Shown: in pieces, positions 18,290 through 28,130 of the stretch
Position numbering within the stretch: the first letter of the stretch is position 1
How the letters are laid out: every line of letters starts with the position of its first letter
Origin: Cryobacterium sp. PH31-O1
GTDB lineage: Bacteria; Actinomycetota; Actinomycetes; Actinomycetales; Microbacteriaceae
Reading direction: 5' to 3'
NCBI RefSeq assembly: GCF_030063455.1
Contig: NZ_JASITB010000009.1
Span: 1 to 64,000, forward strand
Length of the DNA stretch: 64,000 nt
Translations under genes and position numbers: made by a program
Notes under the pieces: generated by a model
Seen by the model: only the letters and a program-made list of their open reading frames with translations
The model's database searches: none
Told to the model about the DNA's origin: nothing

Positions 18290-18366
18290 TCCCCAATTTA
18301 GGGGGGACCGTTCCACCCCTGCTTGGGGGCGTTACGACCTGAGAAACTCTCACTAAGCTCCGACCA
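18290..18366 (+). promoter_or_regulatory. Promoter of the LamG/PKD protein with tandem CCCC..GGGG dyads
   Basis: Two dyads, TCCCCAATTTAGGGGGG (18290-18306) and ACCCCTGCTTGGGGGC (18315-18330), are centred about 24 bp apart. GTTACG at the -35 position (18331-18336) directly abuts the second dyad, and after a 17-bp spacer TAAGCT (18354-18359) gives a start near 18366. The second dyad aligns with ACCCCATTTGGGGGC at 14825-14839. This looks like a two-site activator or response-regulator target; the regulator is not in the window. Confidence 0.5.
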
Positions 18367-21300
18367 GTGCGGTGGCTATCCTACGGCTGCAAACAGCGTC
18401 GAAGTGAGGCCTCCCCGGTGAGTGAGCTACTTTCTGTCCAAAATCGGTTTTTTGCCGTCGTCGCTACTGCCGCGCTCGTTGTGGGCGCCCTCGCGGTGCC
18501 ATTAGCAGCCGTCGCTGACAGCCGCCCCGCGGATGCCACCACTCCCGTGACGGTATCCGCCGATTCGCTCCCGACCGCGCAGATCAATGGGGTCGTCTGG
18601 GCACAACTCATTGTGGGCGACACCGTCTATGTTGGGGGCGAGTTCACCCGCTCGCGACCGGCCGGTTCTGCCGCCGGCGTGAACGAAGTCGTGCGCAACA
18701 ATTTGCTGGCCTACAACCTCACGACCGGCGTTCTGGTTTCATCCTTCAATCCCAATGTCAACGGCGCTGTCCGCGCCCTGACCGTATCGAGCGACGGGTC
18801 GCGGCTCTTCGCGGGTGGTACGTTCACGAATGTCGGTGGCGTCAGCCGGACCCGCATTGCCGCTTTCAATACGACAAGTGGCGCCCTCATCTCTGACTGG
18901 TCTCCGGTCATCAACTCGGGTGTCAGAGCGTTGACCATCGCCGGTGACACCGTCTATGCGGGCGGAACCTTTACCTCGGCGGATGGCCAGACCCGAGCCG
19001 GGATGGCCGCCTTCAATGGCACTACCGGGGCCCTGGAACCATGGTCAGGCGCACCGACCGGCGGCAGCATCAATGCCCTCGCCGCCTCACCCGATGGCAC
19101 CAAAGTTGTCATCGGTGGCTCCTTCACGGCCTACAACGGCAGTTCAGATCCGGGCTACGGTATGGCCGCGACCGATGCGAGTACCGGTGCATCACTTCCG
19201 TGGAAAATCAACGGCCTCATTCGTAATGGCGGCAGTCAGGCGGCCATCCTCAGCCTGACCGGATCCGCCGAAGGCCTGTTTGGCACCGGCTATGTGTTCG
19301 GGACTGGCGGAAACCTCGAAGGAACCTTTCGGGCCAGCTGGGAGGACGGCAGTCTGATCTGGGTCGAAGACTGCCACGGCGACACCTACTCCGTGGCACC
19401 GGCCGGCGACACGGTCTACACGACCGAGCATGCGCACTACTGCGGAAATATCGACGGCTTCGAGCAGACCGAGCCGTGGACCTACCATCGCACCCTGGCC
19501 TTCAGCATGGATGTCGGCGGCACCATCACCGCAGACAAGCACGGCTACTACAACTTCGCGGGCACTCCCCGGCCCACGCTGCTCCACTTCTATCCCGACA
19601 TCAACACCGGTCGCTACACCGGTCAGGGCCAGGGGCCCTGGCACGTCACCGCCAACACCGAATACGTGCTGTACGGCGGGGAATTCACAGTCGTCAACAA
19701 CAAGCGCCAACAGGGTCTCGCCCGATTTGCCGTGCCGGCCATCGCACCCAACAACGAAGGACCGCGCATCGCCGACGTGTCCTTCGTGAAATCGGAGTTC
19801 GTACCATCGGTAGCGTCGTTCGTGAACGGAACCGCACGTCTCAGTTGGAAGTCGGCCTATGACCGCGACAACGAGAACCTCAGTTACGACGTGCTCCGCG
19901 ATGGAGTCGTCGTGAACACTTTCCAGGCGCCCTCTTCCGACTGGAACCGGCCGAACCTCGCTTTCACCGACACCGGGCTGACTCCCGGGCAGAGCTACTC
20001 CTATCGAATCCGGGTCACCGATCCCTTCGGCAACACACACACCGGAGACGCGGCCAGCGTCGTGATCGCATCCGGGGTCGTCAGCGACTATACGACGGGC
20101 GTCCTGGCGGATTCCCCCCGTTCCTACTGGCCGCTCAACGAAGCATCCGGAGCCACTGCCTTCGATTGGACGGGCGGCGCCGACCTGGCCCGAAACGGCG
20201 GCGTCACCCCCGGTGCGCCGGGCGCAATTGTGGACGACCCGAGTACGGCCAGCAGTTTTGACGGCACGGCCTCCGGGTTCACCTCGACCCAAACCGCCGA
20301 GGACGCCTCGAATTCGTTCAGCGTGGAGGCGTGGGTGAAGACCGAGACAACACAGGGTGGAAAAATTATCGGCTTCGGCAACAGCGCCACCGGGCGAGGC
20401 AGCAACTACGACAGGCACGTCTACATGGACAACAGCGGTCGCATCTGGTTCGGCGTCTACCCCGGCGGAACGCGGACGATAACTTCGAGCGCGTCTTACA
20501 ACGACGGCAAATGGCATCAGGTCGTGGCGAGCCTGGGCAGTGCCGGGATGTCGTTGTCAATTGACGGTAAAAAGGTCGCCCAGCGCTCCGATGTGACCAC
20601 CGGTCAGGACTACCAGGGATTCTGGCGCATCGGCGGAGACAGCGTCAATGGCTGGCCCAACCAGCCAACGAGCGCCTTCATCGCTGCCGACATCGCTCAG
20701 GTCGCCGTCTATCCCGCTCCCCTCTCCCAGAAGCAGATCGTGGCGCACTTTGTGGCTTCCGGCCGAACGAGTCCCGTCACCCCCGCACCTGCAGACGCCT
20801 ACGGCGCGGCCGTTTACAGCGCCGAACCCGCTTTGTACTGGCGCCTGGGTGAGTCGAGTGGAACCAAAGCGATCGACTCGTCGGCCTCCGAGCAGCCCGG
20901 AACTTACACGGACCCGGTCAGCCTCGGCGCTGCCGGACTGGTCAACGGCACGAGCAACACGGCGGCGACGTTTGGCGGCGGGATCGTCAGCAGTGACACC
21001 CGGATTGATGCTCCTGATACCTACGCGCTCGAAGCCTGGTTCAGCACATCGACGCAGCAGGGTGGAAAGATCATCGGCTTCGGCAGCGCTGTGACCGGGT
21101 TGTCGAACAACTACGACCGGCACGTCTATCTGCAAGACGACGGTCGACTCGTCTTCGGCACCTATACCGGGCAGACCAACACCATCCTGACCGAGGCCAG
21201 CTACAACGATGGGGCGCCGCACTATGTGCTTGCCCAGCAGTCATCTGCTGGAATGGCGCTCTATGTTGACGGCGTTCTCGTCGGCACGAATCCGCAGACC

Positions 21301-22362
21301 GGGGCACAGGGCTACTCCGGCTACTGGCGCATCGGCGGCGACAATACCTGGAACTCGTCGAGCCCGTGGTTCGTCGGCACAATCGACGATGTCGCGGTCT
21401 ATTCCCTCCCGCTGAGCGCCACCGAGATCGCCCGCCACTATTCGCTCGGCTCGGCCACCACTACCCCCGACAACGCGGCACCCACAGCCGCCTTCACGGC
21501 GAGCACCGACCAGCTGTCGGTTTCAGCGGATGCCTCGGCCTCGGCCGATTCCGATGGTACCGTGACCGGATTCGCGTGGTCCTGGGGTGACGACAGCACC
21601 AGCACAGGCCCCACCGCTGAGCACGCTTATGCGGCCGCCGGAACCTATGCCATCACCCTGACCGTCACCGACGACGACGGCGCCACCGACACGGCCATTC
21701 GATCCGTTACCGTCTCAGCACCACCACCGGTCCCAACCGGAATCGCCGCCGATACCTTCACCCGCGAGGTCAGCCGAGGGCTCGGCGTGTCCGAGAACGG
21801 CGGAACGTGGACCACCACGGGATCGGCCGCCAATTACTCGGTTACCGCTGGTTCCGCTCACCTGCGTGTGGCCGCCGGAGGTAAGTCGAACGGCTATCTC
21901 GACGGTGTTTCGTCGGAAAGCACGGATGTCACGGTCTCCACGTCCCTGCAACAGGCGACGACGGGAGCCGGCACCTACGTTTCGCTGATCGGCCGCCGTG
22001 TCGCCACGGACGACTATCGGGCGCGGGTTAAAGTTCTCTCCAGTGGCAGCGTGCAGCTGCAGCTCATGCGTGGTAACACCACCCTGCAAGCGAGCACTGT
22101 CGCCGGACTGACCTACGCAACCAACGATCAGTTGCAGGTGCGGCTGCAGGTGTTCGGTACTGAGCCGACGACGATCCGGGCCAAAGTGTGGGCCGCGGGA
22201 TCGGCGGAGCCCACGACCTGGAAGCTCAGCCGAACGGACGCAACACCAGCTCTGCAGCGGGCCGGATCGATCGGTCTTGCCCTGTACGCCAGCGGATCGT
22301 CGACAACCCCGATGACCGTCTCCTTCGATTCTCTCTCCGCGATCGCGGTGACGGAACCGTAG
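18367..22362 (+). CDS. Large secreted multidomain protein: propeller-like repeats, Fn3, two LamG, PKD
   Basis: 1331 residues from GTG 18367; GTG 18418 is an alternative 17 codons later. A hydrophobic signal segment (about 30-50, ending near AVADS) directs export. Residues about 55-450 carry repeated units with GGxF/AGGTFT motifs (VYVGGEFTR, LFAGGTFTN, VYAGGTFTS), suggesting a beta-propeller. A fibronectin III-like domain (about 465-567) follows, then two homologous LamG/concanavalin-like domains (about 575-800 and 815-1030, both with GGKIIGFG, NYDRHVY and YWRIGGD), a PKD domain (about 1040-1118) and a C-terminal beta-rich domain (about 1122-1331). No LPxTG or transmembrane anchor is seen. Such architecture fits a secreted carbohydrate-binding or surface matrix protein; no catalytic domain was recognised. 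The two LamG units share DNA similarity and probably arose by internal duplication. Confidence 0.82.
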   Translation: MRWLSYGCKQRRSEASPVSELLSVQNRFFAVVATAALVVGALAVPLAAVADSRPADATTPVTVSADSLPTAQINGVVWAQLIVGDTVYVGGEFTRSRPAGSAAGVNEVVRNNLLAYNLTTGVLVSSFNPNVNGAVRALTVSSDGSRLFAGGTFTNVGGVSRTRIAAFNTTSGALISDWSPVINSGVRALTIAGDTVYAGGTFTSADGQTRAGMAAFNGTTGALEPWSGAPTGGSINALAASPDGTKVVIGGSFTAYNGSSDPGYGMAATDASTGASLPWKINGLIRNGGSQAAILSLTGSAEGLFGTGYVFGTGGNLEGTFRASWEDGSLIWVEDCHGDTYSVAPAGDTVYTTEHAHYCGNIDGFEQTEPWTYHRTLAFSMDVGGTITADKHGYYNFAGTPRPTLLHFYPDINTGRYTGQGQGPWHVTANTEYVLYGGEFTVVNNKRQQGLARFAVPAIAPNNEGPRIADVSFVKSEFVPSVASFVNGTARLSWKSAYDRDNENLSYDVLRDGVVVNTFQAPSSDWNRPNLAFTDTGLTPGQSYSYRIRVTDPFGNTHTGDAASVVIASGVVSDYTTGVLADSPRSYWPLNEASGATAFDWTGGADLARNGGVTPGAPGAIVDDPSTASSFDGTASGFTSTQTAEDASNSFSVEAWVKTETTQGGKIIGFGNSATGRGSNYDRHVYMDNSGRIWFGVYPGGTRTITSSASYNDGKWHQVVASLGSAGMSLSIDGKKVAQRSDVTTGQDYQGFWRIGGDSVNGWPNQPTSAFIAADIAQVAVYPAPLSQKQIVAHFVASGRTSPVTPAPADAYGAAVYSAEPALYWRLGESSGTKAIDSSASEQPGTYTDPVSLGAAGLVNGTSNTAATFGGGIVSSDTRIDAPDTYALEAWFSTSTQQGGKIIGFGSAVTGLSNNYDRHVYLQDDGRLVFGTYTGQTNTILTEASYNDGAPHYVLAQQSSAGMALYVDGVLVGTNPQTGAQGYSGYWRIGGDNTWNSSSPWFVGTIDDVAVYSLPLSATEIARHYSLGSATTTPDNAAPTAAFTASTDQLSVSADASASADSDGTVTGFAWSWGDDSTSTGPTAEHAYAAAGTYAITLTVTDDDGATDTAIRSVTVSAPPPVPTGIAADTFTREVSRGLGVSENGGTWTTTGSAANYSVTAGSAHLRVAAGGKSNGYLDGVSSESTDVTVSTSLQQATTGAGTYVSLIGRRVATDDYRARVKVLSSGSVQLQLMRGNTTLQASTVAGLTYATNDQLQVRLQVFGTEPTTIRAKVWAAGSAEPTTWKLSRTDATPALQRAGSIGLALYASGSSTTPMTVSFDSLSAIAVTEP

Positions 22363-22392
22363 CCGGGGCCGATGCGAGCGTCAGCTGCTCAA

Positions 22393-22743
22393 TCAGGCCG
22401 GCAGCTTGAGGGAATCGACGAAATCGCCCGCGTGCTGACTCGTGAGAATAACGCGGGCGAATTCTTCGTCGACGAGGTCGATCACCACAGCCGGGCGATG
22501 ACGTTTGATCGAGACGAAGTCCTTGCCGCCGTGAAACTTCCAGGTTCCGGCGGCAAGGACGAGCGGAACGATCGAGCCGAGAGAGCGAATGCCGCGCAAC
22601 CAGATCCACGGATCCTCGGTAATGATCACCGAGCGAATATTCTCCCGCTGTACCACGATCGACTCGCGTCGCAGCGCGAGGGTTCGTTCCGCGCGTGTTA
22701 GGTGGATCTCGAGCCGGTCGGAGTGCACGCTCAGGGAAGCCAT
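22393..22743 (-). CDS. Small protein of unknown function, PH-like
   Basis: 116 residues. No confident family. It contains a short hydrophobic patch (SLGSIVPLVLAAGTW), a WKFHGGKDFVSIKRHRPAVVIDL segment and alternating charged/aliphatic strands, compatible with a bacterial PH-like barrel. CAGACT sits 6 nt before ATG 22743 as a possible -10. It converges with the secreted-protein gene (30 nt between stops) and is the last gene before the heme operon on the same strand. Real by codon use and length, function unknown. Confidence 0.6.
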   Translation of the reverse strand: MASLSVHSDRLEIHLTRAERTLALRRESIVVQRENIRSVIITEDPWIWLRGIRSLGSIVPLVLAAGTWKFHGGKDFVSIKRHRPAVVIDLVDEEFARVILTSQHAGDFVDSLKLPA

Positions 22744-22836
22744 TGTTCCAGTCTGCCCGGTCAGCGGCGAAAACCCGTTGTCTGAACCTCACAAAGCATT
22801 AACGTTCCAGCGCAGGATCCCTCCAACGTCAGCCGA

Positions 22837-24225
22837 TCAGGCCGCCGGAGCTGCGGCGGCCGCAGCCTTGGCCGCGGCGGGGAGAGCCTCGAAGATGCGC
22901 CCGATGGCGCTCTGGTCGTGCGCATCTGAGACGAACCAGGCCTCGAACACGCTCGGCGGCAGAGACACTCCGTGGTCGAGCATGGCGTGGAAGAACGGCG
23001 CGTAGCGATAGGCTTCCTGACGCTGCACGTCGGCGTAGTTGCGTGGGGCTGAACCCTGCGCTTCTGCTCCGAAGACGAAGCTGAACAGGTTGCCGGCCCG
23101 CTGCACCCGGTGGGCCACGCCCTCGGCTGAGAGCGAGGCGGAGACCGCCTCCGAGAGGATGGTGGCGGTCGCGTTGAGCCGGTCATACACGCTCTCATCG
23201 AGCAGTTTGAGGGTCGCGATGCCGGCTGCGACGGCGACCGGGTTACCCGACAGCGTTCCGGCCTGGTATACCGGGCCGGTCGGGGCCAGAAAGTCCATCA
23301 CGTCGGCTCGCCCGCCGAGAGCGGCGACGGGCAGGCCACCGCCGATGATCTTACCGAAGGTGAGCAGGTCGGGCGTGTAGAACTCTTCGCCAGCCGACTC
23401 CAGGCTGCTGGTTTCGAGGCCCCAGAACCCGGAACGGCTGACCCGAAAACCGGTGAGTACCTCATCAAGAATGAGCAGCGCGCCGTTCGCGTGCGCGATC
23501 GACGACAGTGCCGCGTTGAAGCCAGCATCCGGCGCGACGACGCCCATGTTGGCGGCGGCCGCCTCGGTGATAATGGCGGCGATGCGCCCGGGATGTGCTT
23601 CAAAAGCGGCTCGAACGGCATCGAGGTCGTTGTACGGCAGTACGAGTGTCTGTGCGGCGGTCGCTGCGGTGACACCGGCCGATCCGGGCAGCGCGAGCGT
23701 GGCCAGGCCGGAGCCCGCCTGGGCCAGCAGTCCGTCGGAGTGGCCGTGGTAGTGCCCAGCGAACTTGATCAGCAGGTCACGACCGGTGAAGCCCCGCGCC
23801 AGACGGATGGCCGTCATGGTCGCTTCGGTGCCGGTGGACACCAGGCGCAGCTTTTCTACGGCACCGACACGGTCGGCGACGAGTTCGGCCAGCTCGGTCT
23901 CGGCCGGCGTCGACGCGCCGAACGACAGGCCGAGAGCGGCGGCATCCTGCACGGCCTTAATGACGTCGGGGTGGGCGTGACCGAGAATGGCTGGTCCCCA
24001 CGAGTTGACGAGGTCGACGTACTCGCGGCCGTCGGAGTCAGTGACGTAGGCACCAGCAGCCTTCACGAGAAAGAGCGGGGTGCCACCGACCGAGCCGAAG
24101 GCCCGCACGGGAGAGTTGACCCCGCCGGGAATCACGCGGCGGGCGCGGTCGAATAGTTCATCATTGTGGGTTGCGGCGTGCTCTACCGGGGTCGGCATCT
24201 CTTGCGCGTTGATCGTGTCGGTCAT
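22837..24225 (-). CDS. hemL: Glutamate-1-semialdehyde 2,1-aminomutase
   Basis: 462 residues. A PLP-dependent class III aminotransferase fold: [15 protein letters not shown] near the N-terminus, [20 protein letters not shown] for cofactor binding, and the PLP lysine in [16 protein letters not shown]. It converts glutamate-1-semialdehyde, the product of HemA, into 5-aminolevulinate. The C-terminus ends in an unusual Ala-rich run ([10 protein letters not shown]). It overlaps hemB by ATGA and is the last gene of hemQ-hemH-hemC-hemD-hemB-hemL. Confidence 0.96.
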   Translation of the reverse strand: MTDTINAQEMPTPVEHAATHNDELFDRARRVIPGGVNSPVRAFGSVGGTPLFLVKAAGAYVTDSDGREYVDLVNSWGPAILGHAHPDVIKAVQDAAALGLSFGASTPAETELAELVADRVGAVEKLRLVSTGTEATMTAIRLARGFTGRDLLIKFAGHYHGHSDGLLAQAGSGLATLALPGSAGVTAATAAQTLVLPYNDLDAVRAAFEAHPGRIAAIITEAAAANMGVVAPDAGFNAALSSIAHANGALLILDEVLTGFRVSRSGFWGLETSSLESAGEEFYTPDLLTFGKIIGGGLPVAALGGRADVMDFLAPTGPVYQAGTLSGNPVAVAAGIATLKLLDESVYDRLNATATILSEAVSASLSAEGVAHRVQRAGNLFSFVFGAEAQGSAPRNYADVQRQEAYRYAPFFHAMLDHGVSLPPSVFEAWFVSDAHDQSAIGRIFEALPAAAKAAAAAAPAA

Positions 24226-25205
24226 GCTTGCTCCTCCTTGAGCCAGGTGGCCAGTTCAACGGCCCAGTAAGTGAGTACGGCGTCGGCGCCGGCCCGTCGG
24301 ATGCTCAGCACCGACTCTTCGACGGCGCGACGCCGGTCGATCCAGCCCTGTGCTGCGGCCGCCTCGATCATGGCGTATTCGCCGGAGACCTGATATGCCC
24401 AAACTGGAATATCACTCATGGCGGCGACGTCGGCGAGCACGTCGAGGTAGCTGCCGGCCGGCTTGACCATGACGATGTCAGCGCCCTCGTCGATGTCGAG
24501 CTGCGCTTCGCGCACGCCTTCGCGACGGTTGGCTGGATCGAGCTGGTAGGTGCGGCGATCGCCGACCAGGGTCGAGGCGACGGCTTCACGAAACGGACCG
24601 TAAAAGGCGGAAGCGTACTTGGCCGAGTAGGCGAGAACGGCGGTATCTTCGAAACCGTTGTCGTCGAGGGTCTCGCGCACGGCGGCGACCTGCCCGTCCA
24701 TCATTCCGGAGAGGCCGAGCAAAGCGGAACCGGCCGTGGCCTGGGCCAACGCCATGTCACGGTAGCGCTCAAGGGTCGCGTCGTTGTCGACGTGGCCGTC
24801 GGCGGCCAAAACGCCGCAGTGGCCATGATCGGTGAATTCGTCAAGGCACAGATCGGTCTGCACAACGAGCGCGTCGCCGATCTCGTCGACGAGCGCGCGG
24901 GCGGCCAGGTTGAGAATGCCGTTCGGGTCGGTCGCGCCGGTTCCAGTGGCGTCGCGCCGGGAGGGCACCCCGAACAGCATGATGCCGCCGATGCCGGCTT
25001 CGGCAGCCTGCCGCGCGGCGCGGCGCGCACTGTCGATGCTGTGCTGCACAACGCCGGGCATCGAACTGATCGCGCGCTGCTCATCGCCTTCCCGCACGAA
25101 CATGGGGAGCACAAGCTCGGCCGGGTGAACACGGATTTCGCTGGCCAGGCGACGAAGAGCACCGCTGGTGCGCAGTCGTCGCGGGCGGATTACGGGATTG
25201 GTCAC
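24222..25205 (-). CDS. hemB: Porphobilinogen synthase (delta-aminolevulinate dehydratase)
   Basis: 327 residues. Condenses two 5-aminolevulinate molecules to porphobilinogen. The two Schiff-base lysines are visible in [16 protein letters not shown] (near 193) and MVKPA (near 247). The metal-site region reads [14 protein letters not shown]: two of the three cysteines used by Zn enzymes are present, but the middle one is Asp, a mixed site. GTG 25205 is preceded by TAGGGT (25212-25217, minus) with exactly 6 nt between, so hemB-hemL can have its own leaderless promoter in addition to readthrough from hemD, 57 nt upstream. Confidence 0.96.
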   Translation of the reverse strand: MTNPVIRPRRLRTSGALRRLASEIRVHPAELVLPMFVREGDEQRAISSMPGVVQHSIDSARRAARQAAEAGIGGIMLFGVPSRRDATGTGATDPNGILNLAARALVDEIGDALVVQTDLCLDEFTDHGHCGVLAADGHVDNDATLERYRDMALAQATAGSALLGLSGMMDGQVAAVRETLDDNGFEDTAVLAYSAKYASAFYGPFREAVASTLVGDRRTYQLDPANRREGVREAQLDIDEGADIVMVKPAGSYLDVLADVAAMSDIPVWAYQVSGEYAMIEAAAAQGWIDRRRAVEESVLSIRRAGADAVLTYWAVELATWLKEEQA

Positions 25206-25262
25206 CCTTGTACCCTACGCCGCCCGGCTGGACGTCTCGTTATCCGGTCGTTACCTGCCCGG

Positions 25263-26051
25263 CTACAGTGCCGGTGCGGTTCCCGCGAGAGCGGCGTCGA
25301 CCAGCGCCTCGATGAGGGACTCGGCGCTGCGCTCGGAGGCGACAACGTCGACGCGCAACCCGAGGGCCCGGGAGTCCCTGGCGGTCTGCGGGCCGATGCA
25401 CGCCACGAGGGTGCGCTCGGGAATGTCGCCGAACTGTTCCCGCACCTGACGCGCGACGCTGCCGCTCGTGACGAGCACGGCGTGTACGAGGCCGGCCTTC
25501 ACGTCGGCGACGACCTGGTCGCTGACCGGAACACCGATCGTGCGGTAGGCGACGACGGATTCCACGTCGTGGCCGACGCGGCGCAGTCCTTCAGTGAGCA
25601 ACGGTTTGGCGATCTCGCTTCGCAGGGTCAGCACGCGCAGCGGGATGACGCCGGCGGTGGCGGTCTCCCATTCCTCGAGCAGGCCGCGGGCTGAGTTGTC
25701 TTCGGAGGGAACGATGTCCACGTGGTAGCCGGCCGCGATGAGCGCGGCTGCGGTGGTTTCACCGACCGCAGCAATTCGCGTTCCGGGCGCGACGGCCGCA
25801 CGGTGCGACGACAGAACGTCAACGGTCGTGGCGCTCGTAATGGTCATCCAGTCGAAATCGCCCGCGGCGAGGCGAGTGAGTGCCGCGTCGAGCGCCGGAG
25901 CGTCGTCCGTGGCGGCGAAGTTGATCATGGGAGCGACGATCGGATGCGCGCCCCTGGCCCGCAGGTTGGCTGCCACCTGGTCACCCCAGGGTCCGCCGCG
26001 CGGAACGAGAACTCGCCAGCCCGCGAGGGGCTTGGTCAGTTGATTGGTCAC
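25263..26051 (-). CDS. hemD: Uroporphyrinogen-III synthase
   Basis: 262 residues. The HemD fold, whose primary sequence is poorly conserved, is recognised by GWRVLVPRGGPWGDQVAANLRARGA, FDWMTITSATTVDVL, the VGETTAAAL segment and IGPQTARDSRALGLRVDVVA near the C-terminus. It closes hydroxymethylbilane to uroporphyrinogen III. The GTG start is 4 nt after the hemC stop, as expected for cotranslation. The assignment is strengthened by its place directly after hemC. Confidence 0.92.
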   Translation of the reverse strand: MTNQLTKPLAGWRVLVPRGGPWGDQVAANLRARGAHPIVAPMINFAATDDAPALDAALTRLAAGDFDWMTITSATTVDVLSSHRAAVAPGTRIAAVGETTAAALIAAGYHVDIVPSEDNSARGLLEEWETATAGVIPLRVLTLRSEIAKPLLTEGLRRVGHDVESVVAYRTIGVPVSDQVVADVKAGLVHAVLVTSGSVARQVREQFGDIPERTLVACIGPQTARDSRALGLRVDVVASERSAESLIEALVDAALAGTAPAL

Positions 26052-26055
26052 GTGA

Positions 26056-27009
26056 TCACTCCGTCACTTTCAGGGGAGAGAACTCCGCCGCGCCGCCGGC
26101 CAGAAGATCTATGGACACTCGTTCGGCCACGTCGAGCGCAGCTTCGGTGAGATGGAGGGGGGAGTGGGAATCCGGTGTCGCCGCATGCGAGCTGGTGACC
26201 TTGCGGGAGCCATCCGGGCTGTACACGGTCGCGGTGAGAAAGAGCAAACCATCGTCAACGACCCCTGTCGCACCGATCGGTGCGGCGCAGCCGGCCTCGA
26301 GGCGGGCCAGCACGGTGCGCTCGGCGGTCGTCGTCGCCTGGGTGGAGGCGTGGTTCATGGCGGCGAGCGCCACGGCGAGCAGACGATCGGGCTTGCCATC
26401 ACGCACTTCGATCGCGAGCGCTCCCTGGCCGGGAGCCGTCGGCCAGGCCGACAGGTCGAGAAAGTCGGTCGCGACGGCATCGAGGCGTCCAAGCCGTCCG
26501 AGACCGGCAGCGGCGAGCACGACGGCGTCAAGGTCGCCCTCGGCGACACGCCCTACCCGGGTGTCGATGTTGCCACGAATATCCACGATCGTCAGGTCGG
26601 GGCGACGCTCGAGCAGCTGGGCGACCCGGCGGGGCGAGCCCGTGCCGACGCGGGCCCCCTCTGGCAGGGTGTCCAGGGTGAAGCCGGAGCGCGCGCACAG
26701 CACGTCGCGGGCATCCGCTCGCTTAGGTGTCGCACCGATACGCAGGCCAGGGTAGCTCTCGGTCGGCAGGTCTTTAAAGGAGTGCACGATGACGTCGCAC
26801 TCGTCGTTCAGCAGGGCCTCGCGCAGGGCGCTCGCGAACACTCCGGTGCCGCCGAGGCTCGAGAGCGGCTCGGTCGACGTGTCGCCGTGCGTGGTGACGC
26901 GCACGATTTTAACCTCGACGCCGGCAGAGGCCGCGATGCGGTTGACGATGGTCTGGGTCTGTGCCAGCGCGAGGGCGCTCGCGCGGGTGCCGACGCGAAT
27001 GACGGTCAT
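26056..27009 (-). CDS. hemC: Hydroxymethylbilane synthase (porphobilinogen deaminase)
   Basis: 317 residues. Polymerises four porphobilinogens into hydroxymethylbilane using a covalently bound dipyrromethane cofactor; the cofactor Cys is in LEAGCAAPIG near residue 247. IRVGTRASALALAQT at the N-terminus and SFKDLPT, VGTGSPRR are family signatures. ATG 27009 is chosen because it overlaps the hemH stop (ATGA) and matches the family N-terminus MTVIRVGTR; the frame is open further upstream but that would run into hemH. Confidence 0.96.
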   Translation of the reverse strand: MTVIRVGTRASALALAQTQTIVNRIAASAGVEVKIVRVTTHGDTSTEPLSSLGGTGVFASALREALLNDECDVIVHSFKDLPTESYPGLRIGATPKRADARDVLCARSGFTLDTLPEGARVGTGSPRRVAQLLERRPDLTIVDIRGNIDTRVGRVAEGDLDAVVLAAAGLGRLGRLDAVATDFLDLSAWPTAPGQGALAIEVRDGKPDRLLAVALAAMNHASTQATTTAERTVLARLEAGCAAPIGATGVVDDGLLFLTATVYSPDGSRKVTSSHAATPDSHSPLHLTEAALDVAERVSIDLLAGGAAEFSPLKVTE

Positions 27010-28130
27010 GGTGCCATTCCCGCGACGGCCGGCTTGAAGCCGAGGCGCACGTTTTCGCAGCAGCCGGGGCGGCACACGTCGTACCAGGGCCCGAGCGTGG
27101 TTGTGGCCGGTCGATCTTCAACCGGGGTGTCGTTGAGGCGTTCCTCGATCAGGTCGACGAGGCCGCTCACGAAGTCGGGCGACACACCGGGAGTCGGCAC
27201 GCGCACGGCTGTGATGCCGAACTTCTCGCTGGTCTCCATCGCTTCGTTGTCGAGGTCCCACATGACCTCCATGTGGTCGCTCACGAAGCCGAGCGGCACA
27301 ATGATCACGGCACGGATGCCGCGGGCCGGCAGCAGGGCGATCGCGTCGTTGATGTCGGGTTCGAGCCACGGCATGCTGGGCGGCCCGCTGCGGGACTGGT
27401 AGACCAGCTGCCACTGAGTCTTCAGTTTCGCGGTGGCATCGTCTGGTTCAACCAGGGAATCCATGATGACCTGCGCTACGGCGTTGTGCTGCGCTGCATA
27501 GGCACCACCCTCGCCGAAGCCACGTTCGGCCGGGCCGCTCTTGTTGGCATCCGTCATGGGGATCGAGTGGGTGGAGAACAGGATCTCGACCTCGGTGTCC
27601 ACGTCGATGCCGGGGACGGCCTGTCGCACCACCTGCAGGCCCTGAGCCACGCCCACGATGAACGGGTTGACGAAGCCGGGGTGGTCGAAGAACTGGCGAA
27701 TCTTGTCGATGTGCACCGTGCCGGTCAGGCCCTTGTCGGCGAGCGCCGCGGCGAAGTCTTCTCGGTACTGGCGGCATCCGCTGTAGGAGCTGTAGGCACT
27801 TGTCGCGATCGCGAGCAGGCGGTCCTGGCCAGCCTCGTGGGCCTCGGAAATCGTGTCACGCAGGTATGGCGCCCAGTTGCGGTTGCCCCAGATGACCGGC
27901 AGGTCGATGCCACGACGGGTCAGTTCAACCTGCAGGGCCGCTTTCAGCACGCGGTTCTGGTCGTTGATCGGGCTGACGCCACCGTAATGGCGGTAGTGCT
28001 TGGCGACGACCTCGAGACGTTCCTCTGGAATACCGCGACCGCCGGTGACGTTTCGGAGGAACGGAATCACGTCGTCCTGGCCTTCAGGACCGCCGAAACC
28101 GGCCAGCAGTACGGCGTCGTACTGAGCCAC
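27006..28130 (-). CDS. hemH: Coproporphyrin III ferrochelatase
   Basis: 374 residues. Inserts Fe(II) into coproporphyrin III in the Gram-positive/actinobacterial route (also named cpfC). AVLLAGFGGPEG opens the protein; FSTHSIPM supplies the catalytic His region. The C-terminal tail has DVCRPGCCENVR, and SGCRQYRED occurs near residue 119: these four cysteines match the spacing of the [2Fe-2S] cluster known in actinobacterial ferrochelatases. GTG 28130 shares one base with the hemQ stop (TAGTG), fixing the start. Confidence 0.94.
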   Translation of the reverse strand: MAQYDAVLLAGFGGPEGQDDVIPFLRNVTGGRGIPEERLEVVAKHYRHYGGVSPINDQNRVLKAALQVELTRRGIDLPVIWGNRNWAPYLRDTISEAHEAGQDRLLAIATSAYSSYSGCRQYREDFAAALADKGLTGTVHIDKIRQFFDHPGFVNPFIVGVAQGLQVVRQAVPGIDVDTEVEILFSTHSIPMTDANKSGPAERGFGEGGAYAAQHNAVAQVIMDSLVEPDDATAKLKTQWQLVYQSRSGPPSMPWLEPDINDAIALLPARGIRAVIIVPLGFVSDHMEVMWDLDNEAMETSEKFGITAVRVPTPGVSPDFVSGLVDLIEERLNDTPVEDRPATTTLGPWYDVCRPGCCENVRLGFKPAVAGMAP

